Below are positions 25,693 through 34,974 of a stretch of 64,000 nucleotides of DNA, piece by piece. The stretch comes from JBNLBS01 sp050303415 (GTDB taxonomy: Bacteria; Pseudomonadota; Gammaproteobacteria; Methylococcales; Methylomonadaceae). The stretch is from assembly GCA_050303415.1 (NCBI GenBank), contig JBNLBS010000003.1, positions 157,027 to 221,026 of the forward strand. The letters run 5' to 3'. A program made the position numbers and the translations under genes. The first letter of the stretch is position 1. Each line of letters starts with the position of its first letter. Below the pieces are notes generated by a model. It did not search any database, was not told the origin of the DNA, and was given only the letters and a program-made list of their open reading frames with translations.

Positions 25693-26667
25693 TTATGCGT
25701 TATATGTGTTTTTTGAATAATCCAGGCAGATAAAGATAAAAAATTGACTGCCAAAAATAAGATTTGCCATCAACAAATGAACAGGTTGGGCAATTGGCGG
25801 TATTCCTAATCGATCCAGTGTGATTCCTGCAAGAATCGCTGTCACGACAAGCCCGGATAGAGTTAAGCTTAAGGTTCTAAATAAGCCGTTAATATTTCTG
25901 GATTGGAACAGTTTCCAACTTAACCATAAATTGGTAAACAAGATAATGGAAGAAAAGGAGCGGTGAATATAAAAGATGATTGGGAAATCATCGCGCCAAT
26001 ATTGTCTGTCAATGTAACTGTGTTGGTGGGCAATCATATCAACAGCTTCTCTCACCTGGGTTCCCATGGCAACCTGAACCAGGGTCATGACCATGGCGAT
26101 AATCAATACAGCTTTAAATTTATCGGGTAGAAGTGAGCAATCAATCTGGCTAATAAAGTCTCTTTGTGAACGGGCAATCGTGTAAATTAATAACGCGACA
26201 ATAAATAATGCAAGTAGCATGTGCAGCGTTATCATTAAGGGTTTAAGATTACTTGCGACAACAGCTGAACCCAACCAACCCTGAAACCCGACTAAAAAGA
26301 AAATACCCAGTGACAAATAAAACACGCTTTTATCCGTTTTTAAGTATACACGCGATGCCCAAAGAGTCAGCATAATTAAAAAACCGGTACTGACACCTAC
26401 TAGACGATTAACGTATTCTGTCCATGTTTTCAGGGCATTAAAGTCGGTATTCTTATAACCGACTCCGTATATTTCATGGTAATTATCAGGTAATTGAGAT
26501 TCTTGCGTAGGCGGTATCCAGCGGCCAAAGCAGGTTGGCCAGTCGGGACAGCCCATACCGGCGCCGGATGCTCTGACGATGCCTCCAACCAGGATTACAA
26601 AATAAACTGCAAAAATTGTCATGGTCCCTATACGTCTAAAGCGTAAGGCGGCATCAGAATCAATCAT
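25693..26667 (-). CDS. ctaA: Heme A synthase, CtaA/Cox15 family
   Basis: A 324-residue integral membrane protein with about eight segments. It oxidises heme O to heme A for cytochrome aa3 oxidases. The first loop contains GMGCPDWPTCFGRW with the Cys pair typical of class 2 enzymes. Conserved histidines for heme binding appear in LHMLLALF, AHQHSYIDRQ, IHRSFSS and the C-terminal PVHLLMANL. The ATG is 25 bases downstream of the HDOD gene stop, forming an operon ygfZ-HDOD-ctaA. The 3' end meets the SPOR gene on the other strand. Confidence 0.92.
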   Translation of the reverse strand: MIDSDAALRFRRIGTMTIFAVYFVILVGGIVRASGAGMGCPDWPTCFGRWIPPTQESQLPDNYHEIYGVGYKNTDFNALKTWTEYVNRLVGVSTGFLIMLTLWASRVYLKTDKSVFYLSLGIFFLVGFQGWLGSAVVASNLKPLMITLHMLLALFIVALLIYTIARSQRDFISQIDCSLLPDKFKAVLIIAMVMTLVQVAMGTQVREAVDMIAHQHSYIDRQYWRDDFPIIFYIHRSFSSIILFTNLWLSWKLFQSRNINGLFRTLSLTLSGLVVTAILAGITLDRLGIPPIAQPVHLLMANLIFGSQFFIFICLDYSKNTYNA

Positions 26668-26691
26668 AATAATTGTGGTGAGGGTAATGGT

Positions 26692-27537
26692 TTATGATAA
26701 CATCGATTGAGCTAATTCCACTTCTTCCGATATACCTTCAATTTCAAGTATTTCAGCATCGGATGCCAAACCTAATTTAGAAAAAGACGGCACGGTAGAC
26801 CAGTCTACACGACAAGCCGGATGATCAGTTCCGGCAATGCTTTGTAAAAAAGCAACCTGCACGACATCAACATAGTCTGCTTTATCACTGCCTGAGTCGT
26901 AACTGAAATTGATATATTCAGATGCAACCGGCTTTAAGTTCTCTGGGAAATCCCAAGTATCCATAATAATTTTACCGACGCTGGGATGGGCTTTTTCAAG
27001 CAATTTTCCTAACCGGGAAGGGCTGTCCCTAAATTCTGGAATATTTTCCACCAGCGTTAAAATGGGGAGTTTGCCAATCTGATGAATCAGGCCGGCCAAC
27101 ATGGCTTCATCGGCATCCAAGTGTGGTGCAAACGAGGCTAAAGCACGGCTGATAGCAGAAACATTGGTGCTTTGTTCCCAAGTTTCTCTAAAATGTTGTT
27201 CAAGCAGCTCTGTGGTCGGTGAAAACATTTGCTGCATCACAAGGCTGGTTACCAGCGTTCGAATCGTTTTGTTACCCAAACGGGTTACGGCCATTTGAAT
27301 ATTATTAATTTCCACGTTGCCACGGTATAAAGGGCTGTTAGCGACCTGTATTAACCTTGCAGAAAGCGCTGCATCGGTAATAATTATATCGGCTAGTTCC
27401 TGGGCAGTTGCTTCACCTTTAGAAACCGCATCACGTACTCGAATAGCCACATCAGGCAGTGTAGGTAAAATTAATCGATTCGCATCAAGTTCTGTTTGAA
27501 CATGAACCAAAAAATCCTGAACTGATCTAAATTGCAT
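26692..27537 (-). CDS. HDOD-domain signalling protein
   Basis: A 281-residue protein made almost entirely of one HDOD domain, a metal-free relative of HD phosphohydrolases. It shows LPTLPDVAIRVRDAV near 24-38, DAALSARLIQVANSPLY near 50-66 and NKTIRTLVTSLVM near 90. HDOD proteins act in regulation of chemotaxis, stress or second messengers, usually by protein contacts. There is no attached receiver or GGDEF domain. It sits between ygfZ and ctaA on the minus strand, which does not reveal its partner. Confidence 0.88.
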   Translation of the reverse strand: MQFRSVQDFLVHVQTELDANRLILPTLPDVAIRVRDAVSKGEATAQELADIIITDAALSARLIQVANSPLYRGNVEINNIQMAVTRLGNKTIRTLVTSLVMQQMFSPTTELLEQHFRETWEQSTNVSAISRALASFAPHLDADEAMLAGLIHQIGKLPILTLVENIPEFRDSPSRLGKLLEKAHPSVGKIIMDTWDFPENLKPVASEYINFSYDSGSDKADYVDVVQVAFLQSIAGTDHPACRVDWSTVPSFSKLGLASDAEILEIEGISEEVELAQSMLS

Positions 27538-27570
27538 TTTTAGACATCCGCGTAAAATTTATTATTAAAA

Positions 27571-28554
27571 TTAAAGCTTTGTTAGTGTTATTTTGTCCTG
27601 ACTCGGATTATTTAGCACCAGGTCTTGTGACTGAATCTCAGTTTCTTTCAAAACCACAAGCATTTTACATTGTTCTGCAAAAAATTGCGCACAAAGGATT
27701 TTACCAACATTTTGACCATTACTATTATCCAATACCTCAGTATTGGCAACTGGAGGCTCACTGATCCGGCTGGTACCTAAAAATAGAGAACGTTTGTTTT
27801 TACCCAGATAATGGGTACGGGCTATAATTTCTTGCCCTGTATAGCAACCTTTATTAAAACTAATGGCATCAAGTTTATCTAAATTAATCATTTGCGGTAC
27901 ATATTCTTCACTGGTCTCTGTCGTTAACCAGGGGAGACCGGAAATAATATCCAGATAATCCCAGATATATGAACTATTAAAGTTAAAAGCCAATTCACCA
28001 AGCCAGTGTGAACACCTCTCTTTGGCTTTATCTAAATCTGCAATAAAAAGATATCTTTCCGAATCGCCCGGTAATTTAATAAAAATTTCATCATTTTGGC
28101 TGGCTTCAAAAAGTCGTTCAGGCAGTTTTAAATCATCGATTTTGTCTGTAAAATTTAAGCCTATCAGGCAAAGTTTATCGGAAGCGTCTTCCAGTTGCAC
28201 ATCGGAACGTAAAATATACATGCGTAATTTTTTAGCAACTTTATCCTGTAATTGTTTAGGGACAATCACCAGATAGGAATCTTTACTTGGTACAAGTAAT
28301 AAAGTGGCTATCGCTCGGCCTTTGGCATTACAAAAGGCGGCCAAGCTTGCTTTTTCCTGGGTGATATCATTTAGGTTGCAGGTAAGTTGCCCCTGTAAAA
28401 GCTGCTTGGCATCTTGACCGCTAACTTTCAAAATTCCAAACTGTACAAGTGCAAATAACTGTCTGGCGGTATTATCCGTATTTGGAAAGTTCAGTTGTGA
28501 GTCGCTAAAAGCAGCATTATTGGATGTTAGAAAATCTTTCCAGTTTGGGTTCAT
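27571..28554 (-). CDS. ygfZ: YgfZ/GcvT-family iron-sulfur cluster maintenance protein
   Basis: A 327-residue folate-binding protein. The signature FNKGCYTGQEIIARTHYLGK is near residue 235 and contains the Cys needed for activity in YgfZ. YgfZ helps mature or repair certain 4Fe-4S enzymes, such as MiaB and succinate dehydrogenase, using a tetrahydrofolate-like cofactor. It is the first gene of a minus-strand operon with the HDOD protein and ctaA. It is divergent from the YgfX-like gene 70 bases away, with no sdhE between them. Confidence 0.92.
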   Translation of the reverse strand: MNPNWKDFLTSNNAAFSDSQLNFPNTDNTARQLFALVQFGILKVSGQDAKQLLQGQLTCNLNDITQEKASLAAFCNAKGRAIATLLLVPSKDSYLVIVPKQLQDKVAKKLRMYILRSDVQLEDASDKLCLIGLNFTDKIDDLKLPERLFEASQNDEIFIKLPGDSERYLFIADLDKAKERCSHWLGELAFNFNSSYIWDYLDIISGLPWLTTETSEEYVPQMINLDKLDAISFNKGCYTGQEIIARTHYLGKNKRSLFLGTSRISEPPVANTEVLDNSNGQNVGKILCAQFFAEQCKMLVVLKETEIQSQDLVLNNPSQDKITLTKL

Positions 28555-28624
28555 AAAAATAAAATTGAATCAGTATAAATTCTCATTATAACCTTGCATT
28601 AAATTAAGAACTCAATCCTATTTT

Positions 28625-29056
28625 ATGAAAAAGCATGAACCAACTTCTAAATTTAAGTTGTCAAGATCAAAAATACAGCTTCAATTAATGATTGTCATTC
28701 ATGTGTTGGCAATTCTGTCCTGTCTGATAAATGCTTTGCCGATAGGCGTAAACATGACACTGATTTTGTTTTGCTGCGTGCATTTTTTCTATGATTACAG
28801 GCAACAGTATTTGCATAAAAAAACCAGAACTCTGGAATATACCGATGCCTTTAATTGGAGGCTGAGTATAGGCGATAGCCAGTTGGAGCCAATTGCGGTT
28901 CAGGGGAGTACCATTGTCAGTAAATGGCTTGTAGTACTACATTTTAAAAATGAACAGGGTATTAGCCATAGTGAGGTAATATTTAAAGATACACTGACAA
29001 GTCAGGAATATAGTTTATTGGCAGCAAGATTAAGAATAACGCATTCGAGCAAATAA
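28625..29056 (+). CDS. YgfX-like small membrane protein
   Basis: A 143-residue protein. A basic N-terminus and two adjacent membrane segments (about 22-60, MIVIHVLAILSCLINALPIG and the following strand) come first. The C-terminal cytoplasmic domain is mainly beta and contains TDAFNWRLSIGDSQLEPI. This layout and the position beside ygfZ match YgfX/CptA, a protein linked to SdhE and to cell-shape effects in E. coli. Sequence similarity is judged by pattern only. The gene is divergent from ygfZ and 65 bases upstream of the ychF start. Confidence 0.7.
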   Translation: MKKHEPTSKFKLSRSKIQLQLMIVIHVLAILSCLINALPIGVNMTLILFCCVHFFYDYRQQYLHKKTRTLEYTDAFNWRLSIGDSQLEPIAVQGSTIVSKWLVVLHFKNEQGISHSEVIFKDTLTSQEYSLLAARLRITHSSK

Positions 29057-29121
29057 ATTGTTTGCAGATGACTAACAGCGGTATAATTACCGGTTTATTT
29101 TTATCATATCCAGAGAACTTT

Positions 29122-30213
29122 ATGGCACTTCATTGCGGTATCGTTGGTTTACCAAATGTGGGTAAATCAACATTGTTTAATGCACTTACTCAAGCAACTA
29201 TAGCAGCTGAAAATTACCCTTTTTGTACAATCGATCCGAATGTTGGTGTTGTGCCGGTTCCTGATAATAGAATGGATAAATTGGCCGATATTGTAAATCC
29301 AGAACGCGTTTTGCCAACTACCATTGAATTTGTTGATATTGCCGGTTTGGTTGCCGGTGCATCCAAAGGGGAAGGGCTGGGCAATCAATTTCTAGGTAAT
29401 ATCAGAGAAACCGATGCCATTGCCCATGTGGTACGTTGCTTTGAAGATGATAATGTTGTACATGTCGCCGGTAAAGTCGATCCAATTTCCGATATTGAAG
29501 TGATTAATACCGAATTAGCCTTGGCCGATTTGGCCTCGGTCGAAAAAGCTCTGCAAAAAGCCACAAAAGGAGCTAAATCGGGTAATAAAGATGAATTGGC
29601 AAAAAAAGCTGTTCTGGAAAAAGTATTGGAACAGCTTAATAATGGCGGTGCAGTTCGAGCAATGAACCTGTCGGAAGATGAAGTTCTTTTGATAAAAGAG
29701 CTTTGTTTGTTGACCATAAAACCTACCATGTACATTGCCAACGTTGAAGATGATGGCTTTGAAAACAACCCTATACTGGACAAAGTCAAGGAATATGCTG
29801 CAAAGGAAAATGCCGTCGTTGTTGCGGTATGTGCAGCAATTGAGGCTGAAATTGTACGACTTGATGAAGAAGAAAAACAGGAGTTTCTTGATGATTTGGG
29901 TCTGGAGGAGCCCGGTTTAAACAGAGTGGTCAGAGCAGGGTATAAACTGTTAAACCTTTCTACTTATTTTACCGCCGGAGTAAAAGAAGTCAGAGCATGG
30001 ACCATTCCGGTCGGTGCTACAGCTCCACAGGCGGCAGGCGTTATTCATACCGATTTTGAAAAAGGCTTTATTAGGGCCGAGGTCATCTCTTATGAAGACT
30101 TTGTTCAATATAAAGGTGAACAGGGTGCTAAAGATGCCGGAAAATGGCGTTTAGAAGGGAAAGACTATATCGTACAAGATGGTGATGTTATACATTTTAG
30201 ATTTAATGTTTGA
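29122..30213 (+). CDS. ychF: Redox- and ribosome-linked GTPase/ATPase YchF (OLA1 family)
   Basis: YchF is a conserved ATP-preferring Obg-family P-loop protein that binds ribosomes and affects the oxidative stress response. The 363-residue product, the usual length, has the P loop GLPNVGKSTLFNAL near 8-21, switch regions with DIAGLVAGASKGEGLGNQFL near 73, the coiled-coil insert and the C-terminal TGS domain (YFTAGVKEVRAWT, VQDGDVIHFRFNV). The ATG at 29122 is chosen over an upstream in-frame start at 29062 because the protein then begins MALHCGIVGLPN as in homologues. A strong terminator follows. Confidence 0.97.
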   Translation: MALHCGIVGLPNVGKSTLFNALTQATIAAENYPFCTIDPNVGVVPVPDNRMDKLADIVNPERVLPTTIEFVDIAGLVAGASKGEGLGNQFLGNIRETDAIAHVVRCFEDDNVVHVAGKVDPISDIEVINTELALADLASVEKALQKATKGAKSGNKDELAKKAVLEKVLEQLNNGGAVRAMNLSEDEVLLIKELCLLTIKPTMYIANVEDDGFENNPILDKVKEYAAKENAVVVAVCAAIEAEIVRLDEEEKQEFLDDLGLEEPGLNRVVRAGYKLLNLSTYFTAGVKEVRAWTIPVGATAPQAAGVIHTDFEKGFIRAEVISYEDFVQYKGEQGAKDAGKWRLEGKDYIVQDGDVIHFRFNV

Positions 30214-30218
30214 CAATA

Positions 30219-30249
30219 AAAGAGCGGGTGTTTAAAATACCCGCTCTTT
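30219..30249 (+). terminator. Rho-independent terminator after ychF
   Basis: AAAGAGCGGGT (30219-30229) pairs perfectly with ACCCGCTCTTT (30239-30249) around a 9-base loop. It separates ychF from the tRNA gene that begins 16 bases further on. Confidence 0.85.
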
Positions 30250-30264
30250 ACATGACCTACCTAT

Positions 30265-30342
30265 GGCGATGTAGCTCAGTCCGGTTAGAGCGCGGGATTC
30301 ATAACCCCGAGGTCGGTGGTTCGATCCCACCCATCGCCACCA
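30265..30342 (+). tRNA. tRNA with CAT anticodon, probably elongator tRNA-Met
   Basis: A full cloverleaf is visible: the acceptor stem GGCGATG (30265-30271) pairs with CATCGCC (30332-30338), then the A discriminator and encoded CCA. The D arm has GCTCAGTCCGGTTAGAGC, the anticodon loop TTCATAA lies in a GC-rich stem (GGGA/CCCC region), and the T arm has GGTTCGATCC. CAT reads Met; a lysidine-modified Ile tRNA with the same anticodon cannot be fully excluded. Confidence 0.93.
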
Positions 30343-30467
30343 ATAAATCAATAAGTTAGCTTTAATTTACTGTTGTTCATCTAGTAAATTTATCTCGATA
30401 CTCATAAGCTTATCCGATAAAACGTGAGCATCATCTTTAAGATGATTATTCGATAAGTTAACATATC

Positions 30468-30794
30468 TTAAAACCTACGAATAATAAGCTCAGCCTTCCA
30501 GGTTCTTGCAGGGCATTCAATAGTGTTCCATTTATTCATGCAACTAGTCAATGTGCAATCCTCTAATTTAAGTTTTTTGTAGCTACATATACAACCTTCG
30601 CCTAGATTGTTTGTTCGTTTATCAAAGTCCATAAGCATGGGCTGGTGATCGTTTGGTCCTGACAGGCCAATCGATTTTTCACATACAGTATTTTTATCAC
30701 ATGGATTAAATCCCTTGGACTACGGGGTCAATTCATCGAGAGAACATCTACCAATAGGGGGGTGTGAATAAGACATGTGTACAACTAGTGACAT
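30468..30794 (-). pseudogene. Amber-interrupted small Cys-rich reading frame
   Basis: Reading the minus strand from ATG at 30794 gives 109 codons to a TAA at 30468, broken only by an in-frame TAG at 30722-30720 (codon 25). After the stop the product continues with a protein-like composition, seven cysteines and motifs such as GFNPCDKNTVCEK, GEGCICSYKKLKLEDC and MNKWNTIECPARTW. The even cysteine spacing suggests a disulfide-bonded extracytoplasmic or metal-binding protein, but no signal peptide is seen, so the 5' end may also be lost. I do not recognise the family. It lies in an otherwise empty region next to a tRNA gene. It may be a decayed acquired gene, or chance. Confidence 0.4.
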
Positions 30795-31178
30795 ATTGAG
30801 TCAGGTTTTAAACTGTGAGGTATCAGAATAATGGCAGCTATAAGTTTCTGGTTCTAAAGGAATTCATTTTTAAAATTGCTACATTTATTTTAAGGGCGAC
30901 CTTAATGGATTGTTTTTACCTTTCAAACTAAATCTGTTAAAACGACAAAAGTAATAAGATTCAATTGCTTTCCGTATAGCTATGTTGCTTTCGCTGATTT
31001 TAATTGAACGTGAGCAATACAAAGCCTAAATATCATTGTATTTTAAAAAAAATATTAATTTTTTTATTTTGTTGAATAGAAATTGGCAGATAGTAAGTTT
31101 AAACAAAGACCAATTTTTTTGCTAATACTCGTAAACTCTGAAATCATGAAGGCCAAGATGATATAAACACATCATATT
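30795..31178. other. AT-rich stretch without recognisable gene
   Basis: About 380 bases between the broken reading frame and the methyltransferase gene. Both strands carry frequent stops, and I see no strong hairpin or clear promoter. The last 100 bases are presumably the leader of the gene at 31179. Confidence 0.5.
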
Positions 31179-31751
31179 ATGACAACGATACAAAAATTAT
31201 GGTTGATTATTGGGTGCCTTTGGGTTGCTACTGAGTGCGGCATATTGATACTTGGGCGCAGACAAAAAGCAACAATTCAACATGTAGAGAAAAGTTCAGA
31301 GTTTTTACTTTGGTGGGTTATATCGTTGTCAGTTTTAATGGCACTGGTGTTTAAAGAATTACATGCTTGGCCAATACCTCTGTCATCTTTTACCAGTCAA
31401 TTGCTAGCATTATCTTTGTTTTTGAGTGGATTTTGCATAAGAATGTTTGCTGTTATTTCTCTGGGAAAATTTTTTTCCACTCGTGTTTGTATTCATAAAA
31501 CCCATCGTTTAATTACAACCGGGCTTTATCGTTATATTCGCCACCCATCTTATAGTGGTTTATTAATATGCTTTTTTGCTGCTGGAATTGCGATGGGGGA
31601 TTTTTTATCTTTGTCTGTATTATTAATTCCTTTGGTGATAGCACTGGTTAATCGCATTAATGTTGAAGAAAAATTTTTGCAGCAATTTTTTGGCTACGAT
31701 TATCAACAATATTGTTTGCAGACTAAAAAAATTATTCCAAAGATATATTGA
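31179..31751 (+). CDS. Isoprenylcysteine carboxyl methyltransferase (ICMT)-like membrane protein
   Basis: A 190-residue protein with about five membrane segments and the ICMT/PEMT-type C-terminal signature TTGLYRYIRHPSYSG near 108-122, followed by INVEEKFLQQFFG..YQQY. This is the SAM-binding, carboxyl-methylating part of the family. Bacteria have no prenylated CAAX proteins, so the substrate is another lipid or carboxylate. The gene is 95 bases upstream of a C30 carotenoid operon whose aldehyde dehydrogenase should give a carotenoid carboxylic acid, and methyl esterification of that acid is a testable idea. The start is taken at ATG 31179; no strong ribosome site is seen. Confidence 0.8.
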   Translation: MTTIQKLWLIIGCLWVATECGILILGRRQKATIQHVEKSSEFLLWWVISLSVLMALVFKELHAWPIPLSSFTSQLLALSLFLSGFCIRMFAVISLGKFFSTRVCIHKTHRLITTGLYRYIRHPSYSGLLICFFAAGIAMGDFLSLSVLLIPLVIALVNRINVEEKFLQQFFGYDYQQYCLQTKKIIPKIY

Positions 31752-31846
31752 ATTTTTGTTATATTCGCATATGTTTAATTTATTATATTTAAAGGGGTTT
31801 AATAAGTTTTAAGAAGATAATAGTAATTACCTGAACAGGAAGAAAG

Positions 31847-33370
31847 ATGACCAAAAAACATATAGCAATTGTCGGTGGTGGTCCTGGTGGGCTTTGTGCA
31901 GCAATGTTGCTGAGTTACAGAGGATTTAAAGTTTCTGTTTTTGAAAAAAATTCCCAAATAGGTGGACGCTGTCGAAATATCAAGCAAGATGGTTTTACCT
32001 TTGATACCGGGCCGACATTTTTATTGATGAAAGATGTTTTGGATGAAATGTTTGAACTGACAGGGAGAGACAGTTCTGATTATTTAGATTTCATCCGCTT
32101 AGACCCAATGTATAAGTTAGTTTTTGATCAACAATATATTCATGTTCATTCCGAACCAGATAACATGCTTCAGGAATTACAACGAGCCTTCCCTGACAGT
32201 CCGGCAGATTACCGAAAGTTCTTGATTAATGAGGGACGGAGGTTTCGTTATCTTTATCCATGCATAACCCGTGATTATTCCTATCTGAAATCTTTCCTTT
32301 CTTGGGATATGGTTAAAGCCTTGCCTTTTCTTGCTTTAAATCACAGCGTTTTTTCCAACCTGGGACGTTATTTTCAGACAGAAAAAATGAGACTGATATT
32401 TTCGTTTCAAGCCAAGTATTTAGGTATGTCGCCATGGGAATGTCCAGCTATTTTTACTATGTTGTCCTATATTGAACACCGATATGGTATTCATCATGTA
32501 AAAGGTGGGCTAAATCAGATTTCAACAGCAATGGCTAAAGTTATTGAAGAGCAGGGCGGTGAAATTCACTATAACAGTCCTGTGGATTCTTTGATTATCA
32601 ATCATAAAACTGTCGCCGGGGTACGATTAAAGGATGGTACGGAAGTAGCAGCCGATGAAGTTATTGTTAATGCAGATTTTGCTTATGCAATGACCGAATT
32701 AGTTAAACCCGGTATTTTAAAACATTATAGTGCGGAAAATATTTATAAAAAGGAGTTTTCCTGTTCGACTTTTATGATGTATCTGGGGTTGGATAAACGC
32801 TATGAACTATCTCACCATACCGTGGTGTTTGCCAAAGATTACAAACAGAATGTAAATAATACGTTTCATAATAAAATTCTGTCTGACGATTTTTCATTTT
32901 ATGTTCAAAATGCCTGCGTCTCAGATGACAGTCTTGCGCCTTCGGGGAAATCAACTCTTTATATTTTAGTTCCGGTTCCAAATAATAAGAGTCAGATAAA
33001 CTGGGCTGATGAGCAAAGACTAATGCGGCAAAAGGTTTTGGATGCGCTGTCAGAAAGGCTTGGGTTATCTGATATTAGTCAGCATATTGAAGTTGAAAAA
33101 ATTATGACTCCTGCTAACTGGCAGAGCTATGAAAATGTATTTTTAGGTGCAACTTTTAATTTGTCGCATAAATTTAGTCAAATGCTTTATTTTAGGCCAC
33201 ATAATTGTTTTGATGAATTGGAACATTGTTATTTGGTCGGTGGAGGGACGCACCCAGGCAGCGGATTACCGACTATTTACGAATCCGCGTATATTTCTTC
33301 CAAAATGATTTGTAAAAAATATGGTGATAGGGGACTAAATCAGTTACGTAATAGTTGGGCGAAAAAATAA
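31847..33370 (+). CDS. crtN: 4,4'-diapophytoene desaturase, CrtN type
   Basis: A 507-residue FAD-dependent carotenoid desaturase. The N-terminal dinucleotide motif VGGGPGGLCAAMLLSYRGF is at 7-25, followed by EKNSQIGGR and the DGFTFDTGPTFLL stretch typical of phytoene-desaturase family proteins. The C-terminal FAD contact is YLVGGGTHPGSGLPTIYESA near 463. The order of conserved blocks (FMMYLGLDKRYEL, FYVQNACVSDDSLAPSGKSTLY) resembles staphylococcal CrtN more than the oxidase CrtP. It would desaturate the C30 precursor. Its TAA overlaps the ATG of the aldehyde dehydrogenase gene, so the genes are coupled. The crtM-like synthase is not in the window. Confidence 0.88.
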   Translation: MTKKHIAIVGGGPGGLCAAMLLSYRGFKVSVFEKNSQIGGRCRNIKQDGFTFDTGPTFLLMKDVLDEMFELTGRDSSDYLDFIRLDPMYKLVFDQQYIHVHSEPDNMLQELQRAFPDSPADYRKFLINEGRRFRYLYPCITRDYSYLKSFLSWDMVKALPFLALNHSVFSNLGRYFQTEKMRLIFSFQAKYLGMSPWECPAIFTMLSYIEHRYGIHHVKGGLNQISTAMAKVIEEQGGEIHYNSPVDSLIINHKTVAGVRLKDGTEVAADEVIVNADFAYAMTELVKPGILKHYSAENIYKKEFSCSTFMMYLGLDKRYELSHHTVVFAKDYKQNVNNTFHNKILSDDFSFYVQNACVSDDSLAPSGKSTLYILVPVPNNKSQINWADEQRLMRQKVLDALSERLGLSDISQHIEVEKIMTPANWQSYENVFLGATFNLSHKFSQMLYFRPHNCFDELEHCYLVGGGTHPGSGLPTIYESAYISSKMICKKYGDRGLNQLRNSWAKK

Positions 33371-34974
33371 TGTCTCAACGTGACAAGGTAATTGATGTTT
33401 TTAGTCCGGTTGATGGGCGATTATTAAAATCCTATGTCGTAACTCCTGAAAAAGAAATTGCTCTAAACATGGCAACTGTGCGGGAGGCTGAAAAAATTTG
33501 GGCGGATTATTCTGTTAAACAGCGTCTCAAAGTGCTCTCGCCATTTAAGGACATCATTATTGCCAGAATGGATGTCATTACCGAGCAACTTGTACGTGTA
33601 ACTGGCAAGGTTAAAACAGACGTTGTAATTAACGAGATTTATCCTGTGTTGGAAATGTTGAAATTTTATCAAAAGCAGGCTGATAATATTTTGGCATCGC
33701 AACGGGTTATGACTTCTGCTTTAACTTTTTCTAATGCAGATGCTTATTATCAGTACCATCCTTATGGTGTGGTCACGGTTATTTCCCCGTGGAATCTACC
33801 ATTCCAGCTGACGCTATATCCATTATTATCCGCGTTAATTGCAGGTAATGGCGTTATATTTAAAACCTCAGAATTAAGCTTACCCATAGCAGAATTAATT
33901 TTGGCGTTGTTGGCAGAGCTCGATCTACCGAATAACTTGGTCCAAGCCGTGTTTGGCGCCGCTGAAACAGGCCAAGCCCTTATTAATCAACGTCCTGATC
34001 TTATATTTTTTACCGGCAGCCACAATACTGGGCGCAGAATTATGGCTGCAGCTGCCCAACATCCGGTCCCGGTTGTTCTTGAACTAGGTGGTAAGGATGC
34101 CATGCTGGTATTTGCCGATGCCCCGTTTGAAAGAGCCATAAATGCTGCTGTTTATGGCGCCTTTGCAAATGCCGGACAAATTTGTGTTTCCGTAGAGCAG
34201 TTGTATGTTGAGCAAACTCTATTTTCTAAATTTGTTGCACAGTTGTGTCAAGCTGTCGAAGAGGTGAAAGTCGGGTATGGCGATGAAGCAGATTTCGGTG
34301 CAATCACTTCCAACGCCCAGTTGGAAATTATTGAAGCGCATTATCAGGATGCGATTGCAAAAGGAGCTAAAATTTCGTCTGTGTTAACAATAAAAGGTAA
34401 CTATGTAAATCCTGTTATTTTGTGGAATGTAAGTGAGGAAATGCGCATTTTACAAGAAGAAACCTTTGGCCCTTTATTGCCTGTAGTCGCATTTACTGAT
34501 GAAAACGAGCTCATTGCAAGGTTGAATGCCGGTGGTTATGGTTTAAATGCCAGTGTATGGAGTGGAAATGTTGTAAGAGCCGAAAACATTGCCCAAAAAT
34601 TACAGGTCGGTAACTGGGCAGTGAATGATGTGATTAAAAATATAGGTCATCCGCGACTTCCTTTTGGTGGAGTGAAAAATAGTGGTTTTGGTCGTTATCA
34701 TGGTGCGGAAGGCTTACGCAACTTTTGTTATCCGGTTTCAGGCTTGGTTAGTCACAGTCGTTTTATCAAAGAGCCGAATTGGTTTCCGTATTCAGCCCAA
34801 ACTTATAGCCAAATGAAAGCCTTTGTCGATTTTTTGTTTGCAAGTGATAGCTTAATTAAACGTCTAAAAAGGAATGCTCGTGTTTTAGTTGTGCTTAGAG
34901 AATATGCAACACTTAATCTTCGTCAGCAATGGCGAAATTTTATGATTTTTATTTTCGGGATACAGACGAAATGA
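33370..34974 (+). CDS. ald: Aldehyde dehydrogenase of C30 carotenoid synthesis
   Basis: A 534-residue NAD(P)-dependent aldehyde dehydrogenase. Motifs are SPWNLPFQLTLYPLLSALIAGN near 140, the catalytic Glu in LELGGKDAM near 239, the catalytic Cys in ANAGQICVSVEQ near 273 and EETFGPLLPV near 365. A C-terminal tail of about 60 residues with hydrophobic parts may tie it to the membrane. Between two carotenoid desaturase-family genes it most likely oxidises the diapocarotenoid aldehyde to the acid, as in Methylomonas and in staphyloxanthin synthesis. ATG 33370 overlaps the crtN stop (TAATG), and its TGA overlaps the next gene in ATGA. Confidence 0.87.
   Translation: MSQRDKVIDVFSPVDGRLLKSYVVTPEKEIALNMATVREAEKIWADYSVKQRLKVLSPFKDIIIARMDVITEQLVRVTGKVKTDVVINEIYPVLEMLKFYQKQADNILASQRVMTSALTFSNADAYYQYHPYGVVTVISPWNLPFQLTLYPLLSALIAGNGVIFKTSELSLPIAELILALLAELDLPNNLVQAVFGAAETGQALINQRPDLIFFTGSHNTGRRIMAAAAQHPVPVVLELGGKDAMLVFADAPFERAINAAVYGAFANAGQICVSVEQLYVEQTLFSKFVAQLCQAVEEVKVGYGDEADFGAITSNAQLEIIEAHYQDAIAKGAKISSVLTIKGNYVNPVILWNVSEEMRILQEETFGPLLPVVAFTDENELIARLNAGGYGLNASVWSGNVVRAENIAQKLQVGNWAVNDVIKNIGHPRLPFGGVKNSGFGRYHGAEGLRNFCYPVSGLVSHSRFIKEPNWFPYSAQTYSQMKAFVDFLFASDSLIKRLKRNARVLVVLREYATLNLRQQWRNFMIFIFGIQTK

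Noticed and set aside
30720..30722. In-frame TAG as pyrrolysine or programmed readthrough
   Set aside because: No pyrrolysine machinery is visible, the lineage is not known for it, and a decayed gene is simpler.
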